The position numbers and the translations under genes are program-made. Below are positions 12,545-22,744 of a stretch of DNA of 64,000 nt, one piece after another (the stretch's first letter is position 1; the number at the start of each line of letters is the position of its first letter). Source of the stretch: Cherax quadricarinatus (Eukaryota > Arthropoda > Malacostraca > Decapoda > Parastacidae); assembly GCF_038502225.1 (NCBI RefSeq), contig NC_091298.1, forward strand, positions 35,713,340 to 35,777,339, in the 5' to 3' direction. The notes beneath the pieces are model-generated. The model saw only the letters and a list, made by a program, of their open reading frames with translations, was not told the origin of the DNA and searched no databases.

Positions 12545-13782
12545 TGGAATTTTTTCATAATTAATTCATCCCACCTGTTAATGAATTCCTCAGGTAGAAT
12601 TTCATCCCAAGCACATTTAAGTTTCCATGCTTCCTGTATTAATAATTTCCCTCTTATAGTAAAGGGTGACACTAAACCTAGTGGATCAAAACATTTGGAA
12701 ACTTCAGCAAGCAAAACTCTCTTAGTTAATTTATTGGGCATTAACAAATCTCTCTCAGTATCCCAAGTTAAACCCAATTCATTACTACATTTTGGCACTT
12801 CATCTCCAGGGAAATCTTTACTTATTTTGTCCTTTAATTTGGACGAATTATTATTCCATTCCCTCAGAAGCATATTTGCACTTTGCATTATTCTATTAGC
12901 CTCTCCATAAGTCATTAACAGTTCCTCTTCAGGTGACGTCACACCCAGGAAATTGTCCACATAAAATTGTTTGCTCATTACTTTACTCAATGGACTTTCC
13001 ATACGTTTAAGGTGTGCATTTATCGTCGCTTGAAGTAGGAACGGACTGGATGTAGCACCAAATAATACGCTCTTAAAGCAAAAGGTTTTCAGAGGGCTAA
13101 GTGGGTCACTAGGATTCTCAGGCCATAAGAAGCGGGTACAATCTCGGTCAGCCTCTTGTAAACCCACTCTTAGGAAAGCTTTACTTATGTCAGCCATAAA
13201 AGTATAGTGCTTCACTCTGAAATTTAATAAGATATCTCCTAATCTTTCCATCAACGACGGACCTGTCATCAAACAGTCATTTAAACTATGTACATTTTTG
13301 TTACTCCTGGCACTACAATTAAACGCAATCCTCAAAGGAGTGGTTTTAGAATCCTTCTTCACTCCGTGATTTGGCAAATAGTGACCATAAATTTTGGCTT
13401 GCTCAAGAGGTACCTCTTCTATAAATTTATTAATTAACTGCTCAGCAATTACATCATTATAGGCAGTTAGCATTTCTGGTGTCTTACTCAGTTCGCGGAG
13501 CTGAGCCTTTAATTGTCCATATGCCATTCTGCAATTAGTGGGCAATTCTGGATGGTTCAGTCTCCACGGAAGTCGTATACAGTATTGTCCAGATTCAAAT
13601 TTTACATCTCTCAGGTATTGTTCTTGAGTAAAAGAATCGTCTGGACTTTCTTCATTTACATTTATTCCAATGTTGTCTAATTCCCACAATTTATGCACTG
13701 GTTCAACACCTTCCTCTATGGAAGAATTATACTGGGGCACGACTTCATGAGTAGTATGGTATTTGTAGTTTCCTCTAGTCAT
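12490..13782 (-). pseudogene. BEL/Pao pol: reverse transcriptase, altered catalytic box
   Basis: The minus strand carries a BEL-type reverse transcriptase. Visible features are the leading YIRLPWRL-like segment (QYCIRLPWRLNHPELP, near 13560-13600), KTTPLRIAFNCSAR, palm A in FMADISKAFLRVGL (near 13190), FCFKSVLFGATSSPFLLQA, and the catalytic box QFYVDNFLG near 12950. Retroelement polymerases normally have YVDD here; the second Asp is Asn, which should abolish activity. The Pao-specific region EVSKCFDPLGLVSPFTIRGK follows (near 12640). A frameshift near 12490 separates it from RNase H. Length and order match BEL/Pao pol. Confidence 0.88.
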
Positions 13783-14260
13783 GAATTATTATTACGAGGA
13801 ATCCTACCATACATTACATGTCCTCCTGCAGTCTTCAAAAGGGTGACACCACATTTCTTTACCATACCCTTTACAAAGGAGGCATAATAGTCACTATCTA
13901 TCAAAATATTTATTGGGCCTACAGAATCATCACTTACACCAGAAGGTGCTAAATTTACATTATGTGAAAGTCTTTCTGTAGCTTTACTAAGCCCTACTGT
14001 AGATATTTTCTCTGGAAGTCTATCTACAATTACTGCATTAACACGTTTTTTCCCATTGCCTAACCTGACAGTTACATAAACAGTGTCACACAATTGAGCT
14101 CTTTTGTCTGAGAGAAAACCTGATAATTTTAAAGTTGTGGGATCTCCCATCTGTACTTTCATACCATCAAGACATTAACGTTTTATGAAAGTACGCTGGG
14201 ATCCCAGGTCCAATAATGCATTTACAATTTTTGATTTATGCCTTTTATCATCAATTTTTA
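13779..14260 (-). pseudogene. BEL/Pao retropepsin (DUF1758-like), frameshifted
   Basis: Read leftward from about 14260, the minus strand gives KIVNALLDLGSQRTFIKR, the active-site region of a BEL/Pao aspartic protease. The usual DSGS is here DLGS, so the catalytic Asp remains but the neighbouring Ser is lost. A stop near 14175 is followed by an open frame (14162-13779) with INILIDSDYYASF near 13910 and the closing GGHVMYGRIP. It lies between the zinc-knuckle region and the reverse transcriptase, as expected. The in-frame stop makes it inactive. Confidence 0.75.
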
Positions 14261-14320
14261 CCTGTTACACAGGTAAGGCTACTTCAGCAAAACCATCATT
14301 ATTAACATTAGCAGCAATTT

Positions 14321-14965
14321 TTACATTACCACTGTTGTGTTAGGATTCTCAACATTATCATTATTTTCAACATTATCATATAGACCTTTACACCTGACTA
14401 TATGGTGTCTTCCTTTGTGACATTGATAACAGAAGTTTAATTTGGCATAACAATCCTTTACATTGTGATTACCTAAACATCTGATACATCTGTCAAGTTC
14501 CTCCAATCTTTCAACTTTATCATTCCATGAATTGTATGCATTGCAGAAAAGACAATCTCTCTTTTCTCTGACTGGTTTCTTATTAACTGGGCTACTCTTA
14601 GGAGGGTACTTATTCTTCTTACCTTGTGGAGAATCATTATTTCTGATTCTTGCTACTTGATATGCACCTATGCAACTCTTTTTAGGAAATGAATTTTGAT
14701 TATTACTATTGGGATAATTTCTCCCTTTGTGAAACTTGACAGTTACCTCAGAGTTATTATGTGTTGCATCTTTAAAATGAGTTAGTTGGCTGGTCTGCAA
14801 CTGCACAATTAATTCTTGTAGACCTAGTCTTATTTCCTCCAGACCAAAATAACCCTTGTGATATTTGTTTGAGAGTCATTCAAGTGTTTTACAGTGTGAA
14901 GGCTTACTCAGCCCTGTAATAACTTCAGACAGTATTACCAAGGCTGGTTCCTCCTCAGGAAAATT
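14321..14965 (-). pseudogene. BEL/Pao gag C-terminal zinc-knuckle region
   Basis: This minus-strand frame contains two cysteine-rich knuckle-like motifs in RDCLFCNAYNSWNDKVERL followed by RCIRCLGNHNVKDC and FCYQCHKGRHHIVRC (about 14380-14580), the arrangement that separates gag from the protease in BEL/Pao elements. The part right of 14806 (EEEPALVILSEVITGLSKP, near 14900-14955) is the upstream continuation in other frames. The gag body resumes only beyond the 926-bp insertion. Confidence 0.75.
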
Positions 14966-14967
14966 AA

Positions 14968-15893
14968 TGTATAGAAAAAGAATAAAAACTGACAAACATA
15001 AACACTTTATTATTTAGAAAATATAAAACACTTAAATATGAAGTATTAATCCTACATTAAAGAAAATGAAAAATTAAAAATATAAATGATAACTGAATTC
15101 AACACTAATATAAAACTTGGGTGTCTGGTGTTGGTGACACTGCTTGTTGTTGAAATCGTAGCCGTTGCCGATGATGGGGGGGGGGTCGCAGGTGTTGATG
15201 ACAACCCACCGGCTCGTTCTTCGCAGAGTCTATCCATGAATATTCAGTCTAGATGATAGGAAAGCAGGTTTTTTCCACTGCAATGATGAGGGGTTATATC
15301 CTGCTACTTCATACAGCTGCACAGGTAATTAAATCCAAAAAGGGGAAGTCTCAGGACGTTAGTCCATCTCCATCAATTCAATTCGTTGATTGGCAGGTGA
15401 CCCTCTCTGTCATCCAAGCTGGAAAGATAGACAGGTTACCCACTGCTTAAGAAATCACTCTCCATGATAAGTACAATACCTAAAAGATGCGGTGATTATT
15501 ACAACAGTCAACTTAGAGAAAGACTGAAAGGACTAAGTTTATTATTGGTCAAAAGTGAAGCTTTCAACCAATAAATCCACTAGAAAACAAGGTAGGCATG
15601 TACTTACAGTAGTGCTGGGAGCTGTGAGTCTAGTGATTACTGTTTGGACCGGAGCCTTACACATCACCTTTCGGGGGGGGGGGAAGAAGGAGGGGAACGG
15701 ATAGCGGGAGCTAGACTGACCCTACCTTAACAAACAGCCGGCAGTCAAACTATCACTTTCGGGGTGGGGGAAAAAAGGCTGGAATAGCGGGAGCATGACT
15801 TACCCTACCTTAACAAGTAGCCGGCAATGAAACTATTGTTACTATATACTCCCTCGCTACTCCTATCTATTGAACTTTTCCCTCACATACAGC
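14968..15893. mobile_element. 926-bp insertion of unknown type inside BEL gag, flanked by TTAA
   Basis: BEL gag is interrupted between TTAA at 15894-15897 and TTAA at 14964-14967. The inserted sequence matches no BEL part. It holds a two-copy tandem repeat of about 90 bp (15664-15835), each with a G-run and the phrase CCTACCTTAACAA. On the minus strand there is a good splice-donor match (CTGTAAGTA near 15600), a pyrimidine-rich acceptor-like site near 15418, a 61-codon open frame (15237-15052) and an AATAAA-like polyadenylation motif near 15008. The ends read TGTATAG and CACATACAGC and do not form a clear inverted repeat. TTAA flanks would suit a piggyBac-type event, but no transposase or terminal CCC is seen. 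A captured exon or retrocopy is an alternative. Confidence 0.5.
15664..15840. repeat. Two-copy tandem repeat, about 90-bp unit
   Basis: Both units contain CTTTCGGGG with a long G-run, a purine-rich stretch, GATAGCGGGAG or GAATAGCGGGAG, CCTACCTTAACAA and AGCCGGCA. The units have diverged by several indels. They lie entirely within the insert in BEL gag. Confidence 0.8.
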
Positions 15894-16704
15894 TTAATTT
15901 ATTCTGTAGCATGGCACTCAATAACCAGTCTGATTCCTTCAGATTATATTTATTACTTAAAGTTTTGAGAGTGCTCTCCAGTTTAACTCTTAACTGCTGT
16001 AAACCTTTGTAAGTGTGATCTGGAGATTTGAAATTAACAATGATATTCACTAGATCCAACCTACTTTGTTCTATATTACCATAAGTGACCTTCAACAAGT
16101 CAACTGCTTCCTTGTAGGAGTCATCTACATTGGGAAAGGATTGTATCAGTATGTGAGCATCTCCTCTTACCTGTCCTTTGAGGTAAAATAATTTAGTTAC
16201 ACAGGCTAGGTCACTCCTGTCATGCAGAGCTGCTTTAAAAATTGACCAAAATTCCTCCCAATTTTCTCCAGGATTAAACACAGGCAAACACAATTCTGGA
16301 AGTTTTGGCAAAGACATATTATTTGTTGGAGCAGACTGACCAACTGCCTGGTTTACACATTTTAATTTATTCAAGGCCTGACTTTTACAAGAAAGAATAT
16401 TTTCCTCTAATTCATAATACTGATGTACTTCAGTCTCATCTACACAGTTTACTAACAAATCTCCTTCATATTTGTTGTAATATAATTTGTATGAATCATA
16501 TCTATTACCTGAAGCATCTAAATACAATTTTAAATCATCGGTATTCACAGTTTCTTGATTCATTAATTCCAAGCACTTATTATATGCCTTGGTTACATGA
16601 ACTTTCCTAGCCTGTAGTGATGCTTTCTTTACTCTATATTCCATATGCTTGTCTTCTACATCAATTTCCTCATTTTCGGCAATGATGCAATGTATTAAAT
16701 TCAA
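15883..16704 (-). pseudogene. BEL/Pao gag N-terminal part (DUF1759-type)
   Basis: A 273-residue minus-strand frame corresponds to the DUF1759-like capsid region of BEL/Pao gag. Key phrases are LPELCLPVFNPGENWEEFWS (about residues 133-152), DRSDLACVTKLFYLKG, GDAHILIQSFPN, YKEAVDLLKVTYG and LKESDWLLSAMLQNKL near the end. The start at 16704 is the first Met; no better upstream start is visible. The frame stops where the 926-bp insert begins, so gag is cut in two. The isolated fragment at 7625-7915 is a relative of this region. Confidence 0.85.
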
Positions 16705-17107
16705 CTTAATAACACTGATTATGTGCTAAATTATGCGCTTTATGAAGGTAAATAGTACAACTTACCTTTAAATAAATTCTAGCTACTTGAGCTTAGCAAT
16801 TACATGTAAAAAATTGTAATATAAATTTTAAATACATATTAATAATGTTTGCTACACTTGAGCTTAGCAATTACACATGTAAGAAATTTATATATAAATT
16901 TTAAATGTACATTAATACAAACCTTTAGCCAGCCTTGGCTTATCAAAATTATTATATAAATTAATATAAATTATTAGTGTTCGCATCGCTATTGGGCCGT
17001 GCGGACGTGCTGTGCAGTAGCTCCTGATTGAGTTGGCTTTTGCGCAGTGTTGACGTGTACTTGGCTCTGTGAAGACCTGTTTGCGCGCTCTCTAGAATTG
17101 AAGCAAG

Positions 17108-17944
17108 ATGCCCTCCATCGAGCAACTTTACCAACAGCTTAAGGAAGAATTGAGGTTGGCGAATATGGAAATTCGGCGACTGACCGAGGAAAACAAAAAG
17201 ATTCGGAGTACTCCTCCTGTTTTGAGTCCTCAGGTCAAGAAGGGAAACTGGTCAGTGGCTGGACAGCAGGGAAAGAAGTTGAAGATCAAGAAGACGAATG
17301 GAAAGGTAGAAACGATGAAGAAGAAAGAGACTGCCGTGGAAACTGTTGTGGAAACATCCAATATATTCTCAGTGCTACCCGACGAATGTGAGTCGACTAC
17401 TGGGAACGACACGACGAAAGACATTAAGGAAGGTAAGAATATTGTTGTTGTTGGGGATAGCCAAGTTAGGTATATGGATAGGGCGTTCTGCTTGAAGGAC
17501 AGGAGTAGGAGACAGAGAGTTTGCTTTCCTGGGGCTGGGATGGAGGATATTGTTAGCCGTCTGGATGACATCATGAGAGGTAATGGGAGCAATCCTATTA
17601 TCTGTCTCAGTGCTGGAGGCAACGATGTTAGCAGACGTAGGAGTGAGGACCTGATTAGCAGGTATAGGTCAGCAATAGAAATAATTAGAAGTAAGGGTGG
17701 GAACCCTCTCATATGTGGTATTTTGCCAAGGAGGGGAGTTGGAAATGAATGGTTGTCCAGGGCAATTGGTGTCAATTGCTGGCTGGACAAATACTGTAAG
17801 GAAAATGCGGTAACATTCATTGACAACTGGGACCTCTTCTATGGCAGAAATGACATGTATGCTAGGGATGGGGTTCACTTATCTAGGTGTGGGGTGGGAG
17901 CACTGGCAACTGCAGTGGAGGGAGCAGTTAGGACTTTAAACTAG
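17108..17944 (+). CDS. CR1-like LINE ORF1 with SGNH-hydrolase (esterase) domain
   Basis: This 278-residue frame is intact. Residues 5-33 form a short predicted coiled coil (LYQQLKEELRLANMEIRRL), followed by a Lys-rich linker. From about residue 112 an SGNH/GDSL-hydrolase-like domain appears, with block I NIVVVGDSQVRYMD (nucleophile Ser in GDSQ), block III CLSAGGNDV and block V RDGVHLS (the Asp and His pair). Esterase domains are known in ORF1 of CR1-group LINEs; the ORF1 protein is thought to bind RNA and perhaps lipid. The ATG at 17108 follows the GC-rich leader, and ORF2 starts 14 bases after the stop. It could be taken for a host esterase, but the adjoining ORF2 and a second copy with the same pair rule that out. 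Confidence 0.85.
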   Translation: MPSIEQLYQQLKEELRLANMEIRRLTEENKKIRSTPPVLSPQVKKGNWSVAGQQGKKLKIKKTNGKVETMKKKETAVETVVETSNIFSVLPDECESTTGNDTTKDIKEGKNIVVVGDSQVRYMDRAFCLKDRSRRQRVCFPGAGMEDIVSRLDDIMRGNGSNPIICLSAGGNDVSRRRSEDLISRYRSAIEIIRSKGGNPLICGILPRRGVGNEWLSRAIGVNCWLDKYCKENAVTFIDNWDLFYGRNDMYARDGVHLSRCGVGALATAVEGAVRTLN

Positions 17945-17958
17945 GAATAGTTAGTGGT

Positions 17959-20865
17959 ATGGGTTTTGGCAGGAAAACAGTGAAGTCCCAGTGTAGTAAT
18001 ATTACGAGTTCTAGGGGAACTAGTAATAATAAGAACGAGATAGATATTGAAAAGCCAGGTACCTTGGGTGATAAGGACAGTAATAGGTTTAGTAGAAAAA
18101 TAGAAATGAGCAGGAAGGGTAAAGAGAAAGGAGAGTCTTTCAATGTTTATTATGCTAATTGCCGTAGTGCTAGGAATAAGATGGACGAGTTGAGATTAGT
18201 TGCTAGTGTAGGTAACATTGATGTATTTGCCTTAACTGAGACGTGGTTTAATTCAAAAAGTCGGGACATGCATGCGGAATGTCATATTCAGGGTTTTAAA
18301 TTGTTCCAAGAAGATAGAAGTATTGGGAGGGGGGGTGGGGTGGCATTGTATGTCCGAGATCGCTTGAACTGTTGCATAAAAACGGGTATTAAGTCTGAAG
18401 TAACACATACAGAGTCTGTTTGGATAGAATTTTCAGAGGGGCATGAAAAACTGATTTTAGGAGTGATATACCGTCCCCCAAACTTAGATAGGGACCAAGG
18501 GAAACTACTATGGGAGGAAATTGTTAGGGCCACAAGGCACGATAATGTAGTAATTCTAGGAGACTTTAACTTTAGTCATGTTGATTGGAATTTCTTGACT
18601 GGGAACTTAGAATCATACGACTTCTTAGAAGTATTTCAGGATTGTTTTTTGAAGCAGTTTGTGACAGAACCTACAAGGGGAAATAACCTGCTTGACTTAG
18701 TTATGGCAAACAATGAATCCCTTGTAAATAATTTAGAAATTTCAGAGGAACTGGGTGCTAGCGACCACAAATCAATTACATTTAGCATTGAATGGAAGTA
18801 CGATAGTAGCGATAACTCAGTAACAGTCCCAGATTTTCGCTTAGCAGATTACGATGGGCTTAGAGAACACTTAGCAACTGTTGACTGGGGTAACGAAGAG
18901 AGCTATCAATATGACAGTTTTCTGAACACTATACATGCTGCTCAAAGAGCGTTTATCCCATATAAAGAAATTAAATCAAACAGAAATGACCCAAAATGGA
19001 TGAATAATAGGCTCAAATATCTACTAGGGCATAAGAAAGGAATTTATAGGCGTATCAAAAGAGGTGAGGGTCATCTTATGAATCAGTATATTGACTTTAA
19101 GAGGGACATTAAAAAGGGGATAAGAAAAGCTAAAAGGGACTATGAAATTAAAGTTGCTAGGGATTCTAAAACTAACCCAAAAAGTTTTTCCAGGTCTACA
19201 GAACAAAAGTCAGAGATAAGATAGGTCCCCTTAAAATTAACTATGGGCACCTTACTGACAAAGAGAATGAAATGTGCTTGATTTTAAATAATTATTTTCT
19301 CTCAGTTTTTACACAGGAAGACACTAACAATATTCCAGTAATTAATTTTTACAGTGGGCTAGAAGAAGATAAATTATGTAACATCACAGTCACTAGTGAG
19401 ATGGTTGTGAAGCAGATAGACAGACTGAAGCAAAATAAGTCGCCGGGTCCTGATGAGGTTTTTTCAAGGGTTCTTAAGGAATGCAAAATGGAACTCTGGG
19501 AACCATTAACTAATATTTTTAATTTATCTCTTCAAACAGGTGTAGTGTCTGATATGTGGAAGATGGCTAATGTAACTCCTATTTTTAAAACAGGGGACAA
19601 GTCGTTACCGTCAAATTACCGCCCAATAAGCCTGACCTCAATTGTAGGCAAATTACTAGAGTCAATTATAGCTGAGATTATAAGAAGCCATCTCGATAAG
19701 CATAGCTTGATTAATGATACTCAGCATGGATTCACAAGAGGCCGGTCTTGTCTAACTAATTTATTAACTTTCTTCAGTAAAGCTTTTGAGGCTGTTGACC
19801 ACAATAAAGAATTTGATATTATTTACTTAGATTTTAGTAAGGCTTTTGATAGAGTTCCGCACCATAGACTGTTAAAGAAAGTGGCAGCTCATGGCATTGG
19901 GGGAAAAGTGCTCTCGTGGATCGAGTCATGGCTCACTGACAGGAAGCAGAGAGTGTCCATAAATGGGGTTAAATCCGAGTGGGGATCTGTAACAAGTGGC
20001 GTTCCACAGGGATCAGTCTTGGGCCCGTTGTTGTTTATAATATATATCAATGATCTTGATGAAGGAATTACTAGTGATATGAGCAAATTCGCCGATGACA
20101 CAAAGATAGGTAGGATAATTGATTCAAACGTAGATGTTATGGAACTTCAGGAGGATTTAAACAAACTCTATTCTTGGTCAGAAAAGTGGCAGATGCAGTT
20201 CACTGTAGATAAATGCAAGGTTCTGAAGCTTGGGAGTGCCCATAACCCTAGTACTTATAAGTTAAATGATGTAGAACTTAGCCATACAGATTGCGAAAAG
20301 GACTTGGGGGTTATGGTGAGCAGCAACCTTAAACCAAGACAGCAATGCCTAAGCGTACGTAACATAAGTAAGCAACATAAGTCCAGAGGTCATACTGCAG
20401 CTTTGTACATCATTAGTAAGGCCTCACCTAGATTATGCAGCTCAGTTCTGGTCTCCGTATTACAAAATGGACATAAATTCGTTAGAAAACATTCAGCGTA
20501 GGATGACTAAATTAATACATAGCATTAGAAATCTTCCTTATGAAGAAAGATTGAAGACTCTTAAGTTACATTCACTTGTTAGACGAAGAATGAGGGGAGA
20601 CCTGATCGAAGTGTATAAGTGGAAGATAGGTATTAATAAAGGGGATATTAATAAGGTCTTGAGGATGTCTCTCCAAGAGAGAACCCGCAGTAATGGATTT
20701 AAATTAGATAAGTTTAGATTTAGAAAGGACATAGGAAAGTATTGGTTTGGAAATAGGGTAGTTGATGAGTGGAACAGTCTACCTAGTTGGGTTATTGAGG
20801 CTGGGACTTTGGGTAGTTTCAAATCTAGGTTGGATAAGTACATGAGTGGGAGGGGTTGGATTTGA
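17959..20865 (+). pseudogene. CR1-like LINE ORF2 (endonuclease, reverse transcriptase), two frame breaks
   Basis: The endonuclease runs from about 18140 to 18800: VYYANCRSARNKMDELR, FALTETWF, ILGDFNFSHVDW (near 18560) and GASDHKSITF. A one-base loss in the T-run near 19185 ends the first frame at 19224. Reverse transcriptase continues in another frame from 19272: SPGPDEVFSRVL, NYRPISLTS, IIYLDFSKAFDRVP (palm A), GVPQGSVLGPLLF and catalytic KFADDTKIG near 20090. A deletion of some tens of bases near 20370 shifts the frame again; the C-terminal region (YWFGNRVVDEWNSLP, ending GRGWI) finishes at 20865. The motif set is that of the CR1 group in the Jockey superfamily. Both breaks are absent from the other copy, so they are private decay. 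Confidence 0.88.
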
Positions 20866-21022
20866 GTGGGACTTTCACATCAGAGCTTATTTCTTGGGTG
20901 GCATTGAAAATTGGGTTGGGCAAATGTTTTGTTAGTGGGATGAATTGTAAAGGACCTGCCTAGTATGGGCCAGCAGGCCTCCTGCAGTGTTCCTCCTTTC
21001 TTATGTTCTTATGTTCTTATAT
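20866..21022 (+). other. CR1-like 3' untranslated region and octamer tail
   Basis: After the stop the sequence has GGCCAGCAGGCCTCCTGCAG near 20970 and ends in repeats of TTCTTATG/TTCTTATA. The other copy shares the tail TTTCTTATGTTCTTATG near 41195. CR1 elements characteristically end in a short tandem repeat rather than poly(A). Confidence 0.8.
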
Positions 21023-21306
21023 AGCAAGATTAATATTATACACATTAATATAATTAGCAACACCTGGCTTATCAATTACACATACACTGATATAAATCTT
21101 GGCCAGAATTGTATTATCAAATTAATATTATACAAATTAATATAAACTTAGCAAGACTTGACTTATCAAAATTAATATTGTAATAATTATAATCCACTAC
21201 ACATTAAGTAAATTTGTGAACTTAACATCCACCTCCTTCTGTCATTTCACATATAATTATTAAGTAATTAACCAATTAATGACTTCACTAATTGCATCCG
21301 ATTCAA

Positions 21307-21315
21307 GAAGGACCA
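21307..21315 (-). promoter_or_regulatory. Possible BEL primer-binding site
   Basis: On the minus strand, 14 bases after the 5' LTR, the sequence TGGTCCTTC could pair with a tRNA 3' end of the form GAAGGACCA, as in animal tRNA-Tyr. The offset is larger than usual and the match is only nine bases, so this is tentative. Confidence 0.35.
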
Positions 21316-21329
21316 ACGGGCAAATTAAA

Positions 21330-22027
21330 TGTGGAAAATTGCATTTATCTGAATGCAACTAATTATGTACATAACAGTAAATGATAACAAAGATAATTAT
21401 TATTTATCGATGTTACATAGACAAGTAGGAATTTGGGACACCTAGGTCGCAAAAAATGTCCCCCTTCGATACTTACCACTGTCATAACCAGAAGTTGCTC
21501 TGGACCTATTAATTAAATGAAATATACATACACCAGGAATACTAGTGGACTTTATATTAAAAATAGTAAATGGTTATATACATACACAATTACATAACAG
21601 AAGGAAAATATATCTTAATATCACTCACCAATTTGACTGGAGATTAATGTGTATCATACTCAGAAAACCTCACTCTAACTTAATCTATGAAAACACTGGC
21701 CAGAATTATACACAAATCTAGAGAGTTTATCTGAGGTTCCTGGAGCTGTCTTGTCCAGTCGTCTGATATCTCAAGTTATGCAGGAATGCATGTCCAACAA
21801 TTTCGCCTCCTATTTGAGAGGTGTCAGCCCAATTTTAACCTCTAGAGCACGAAAATTCCTTCCCATTACACTTACGTTGTATCCAATTCAAAACCAAGAT
21901 GGCCAGTCTCGTCTGCGCAGACACAGGCTTTCCGTTTTCTATGACATAAATATTATTAAATACGGTATGACCATCTATTTACATATAAATACTGAATTTC
22001 TGGAAAATATGTACAGTATTTTCCACA
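21330..22027 (-). repeat. BEL/Pao 5' LTR
   Basis: Partner of 9604-10302, with the same TGTGGAAAAT and ATTTTCCACA ends. It is followed immediately by CAGCT, the target duplication also found left of the other LTR. The promoter must lie in it, but no core element stands out. Confidence 0.93.
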
Positions 22028-22032
22028 CAGCT

Positions 22033-22744
22033 CACAAGTTTTCGCGGTACATCTTTTCTAATATAAATCAAAGCCATATATATATATATAGTCCATAAAC
22101 CCCCCAAGAAAAGGATATAAAGAATTGCATTGAATTAGCTAATGAAATGAGGAGACGAACTGTGCTCCATGCGAGTGTTAGGTCCAACAGTGCAATCACT
22201 CTCTCCCAAAGCTAACAAATAGAATTTGACATTCAGTACTGCTGAAATATTTGAAAGCCTTATAACCTATAGGCTACTAACATGTTTGTTCACGCTTTCA
22301 GGAGGAAGGACTCACCGTTTTAAAGATAAGATACAGGAACTGAAGCAGAGAAACGACTTATTGAGAGCAGTATAATACATCTAAGGATCCTGAAATAAAA
22401 CTTATGTAACGAATTTAACTCTAAGTGAAGTCACACATGTTGCAATTAATTCACATTTAATTGAGATAACTTAAACGGATAAAGGAAAGCCGTTGTAATT
22501 TTTTTATCTGTAGCAATTACTTCAAAGCGTCCGAGACTTAATTGAGCCACGACAACCTGAAACTTCAAAAGAGAAGTATACTATTACACTGGTGAAATTG
22601 TGAACACCTTAGTTGATTACAGTGTGTTAGTTGGAGCAGTTTGTTACTAAGAAGGTTTAAAAGATATTTCGTTGTGTTAATGATCGTGATAGCTTGATAA
22701 CGTTACTCTTTAAGTTATCACGTACCGCCAGTGCTTGGTAGAGA
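22033..22744. other. Spacer between BEL and the satellite
   Basis: AT-rich non-coding sequence. It includes a short TATATA run near 22075. I recognise no gene or repeat. Confidence 0.5.

Larger units (their letters stand above)
16985..21022 (+). mobile_element. CR1-like LINE, copy 1, nested in the BEL leader
   Basis: A plus-strand non-LTR element with a GC-rich 5' untranslated region, ORF1 (17108-17944), ORF2 (17959-20865 with two frame breaks) and a 3' untranslated region ending in short TTATGTTC repeats near 21000-21022. A related copy at 37015-41214 ends the same way. The left boundary is set where AT-rich BEL leader gives way to TGTTCGCATCGC; it may be off by some bases. I did not find a convincing target duplication. 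Confidence 0.88.
16705..21329 (-). other. BEL/Pao leader, split by a LINE
   Basis: Two AT-rich parts (16705-16985 and 21023-21329) form the untranslated leader between gag and the 5' LTR. Both contain diverged repeats of 70-80 bp built around CTTGGCTTATCAAAATTA, TTAGCAATTACA and AAATTAATATAAA. The remainder of the interval is the CR1-like LINE on the opposite strand. Confidence 0.65.
9604..22027 (-). mobile_element. BEL/Pao LTR retrotransposon with both LTRs, nested insertions inside
   Basis: Two near-identical LTRs (9604-10302 and 21330-22027) bound gag, protease, reverse transcriptase, RNase H, integrase and a DUF5641-like tail, all on the minus strand and in BEL/Pao order. Each LTR begins TGTGGAAAAT and ends ATTTTCCACA, perfect 10-bp inverted ends. 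The flanks carry the same five bases, CAGCT (9599-9603 and 22028-22032), which I read as the target-site duplication. The span is inflated by a CR1-like LINE in the leader and a 926-bp insert in gag. LTRs differ by scattered substitutions and three indels, and coding frames are broken, so this is an aged, inactive copy. Confidence 0.93.

Noticed and set aside
17108..17944. Host GDSL esterase gene
   Set aside because: It sits 14 bases before a CR1-like ORF2, and the same pair recurs at 37200-41018, so it is LINE ORF1.
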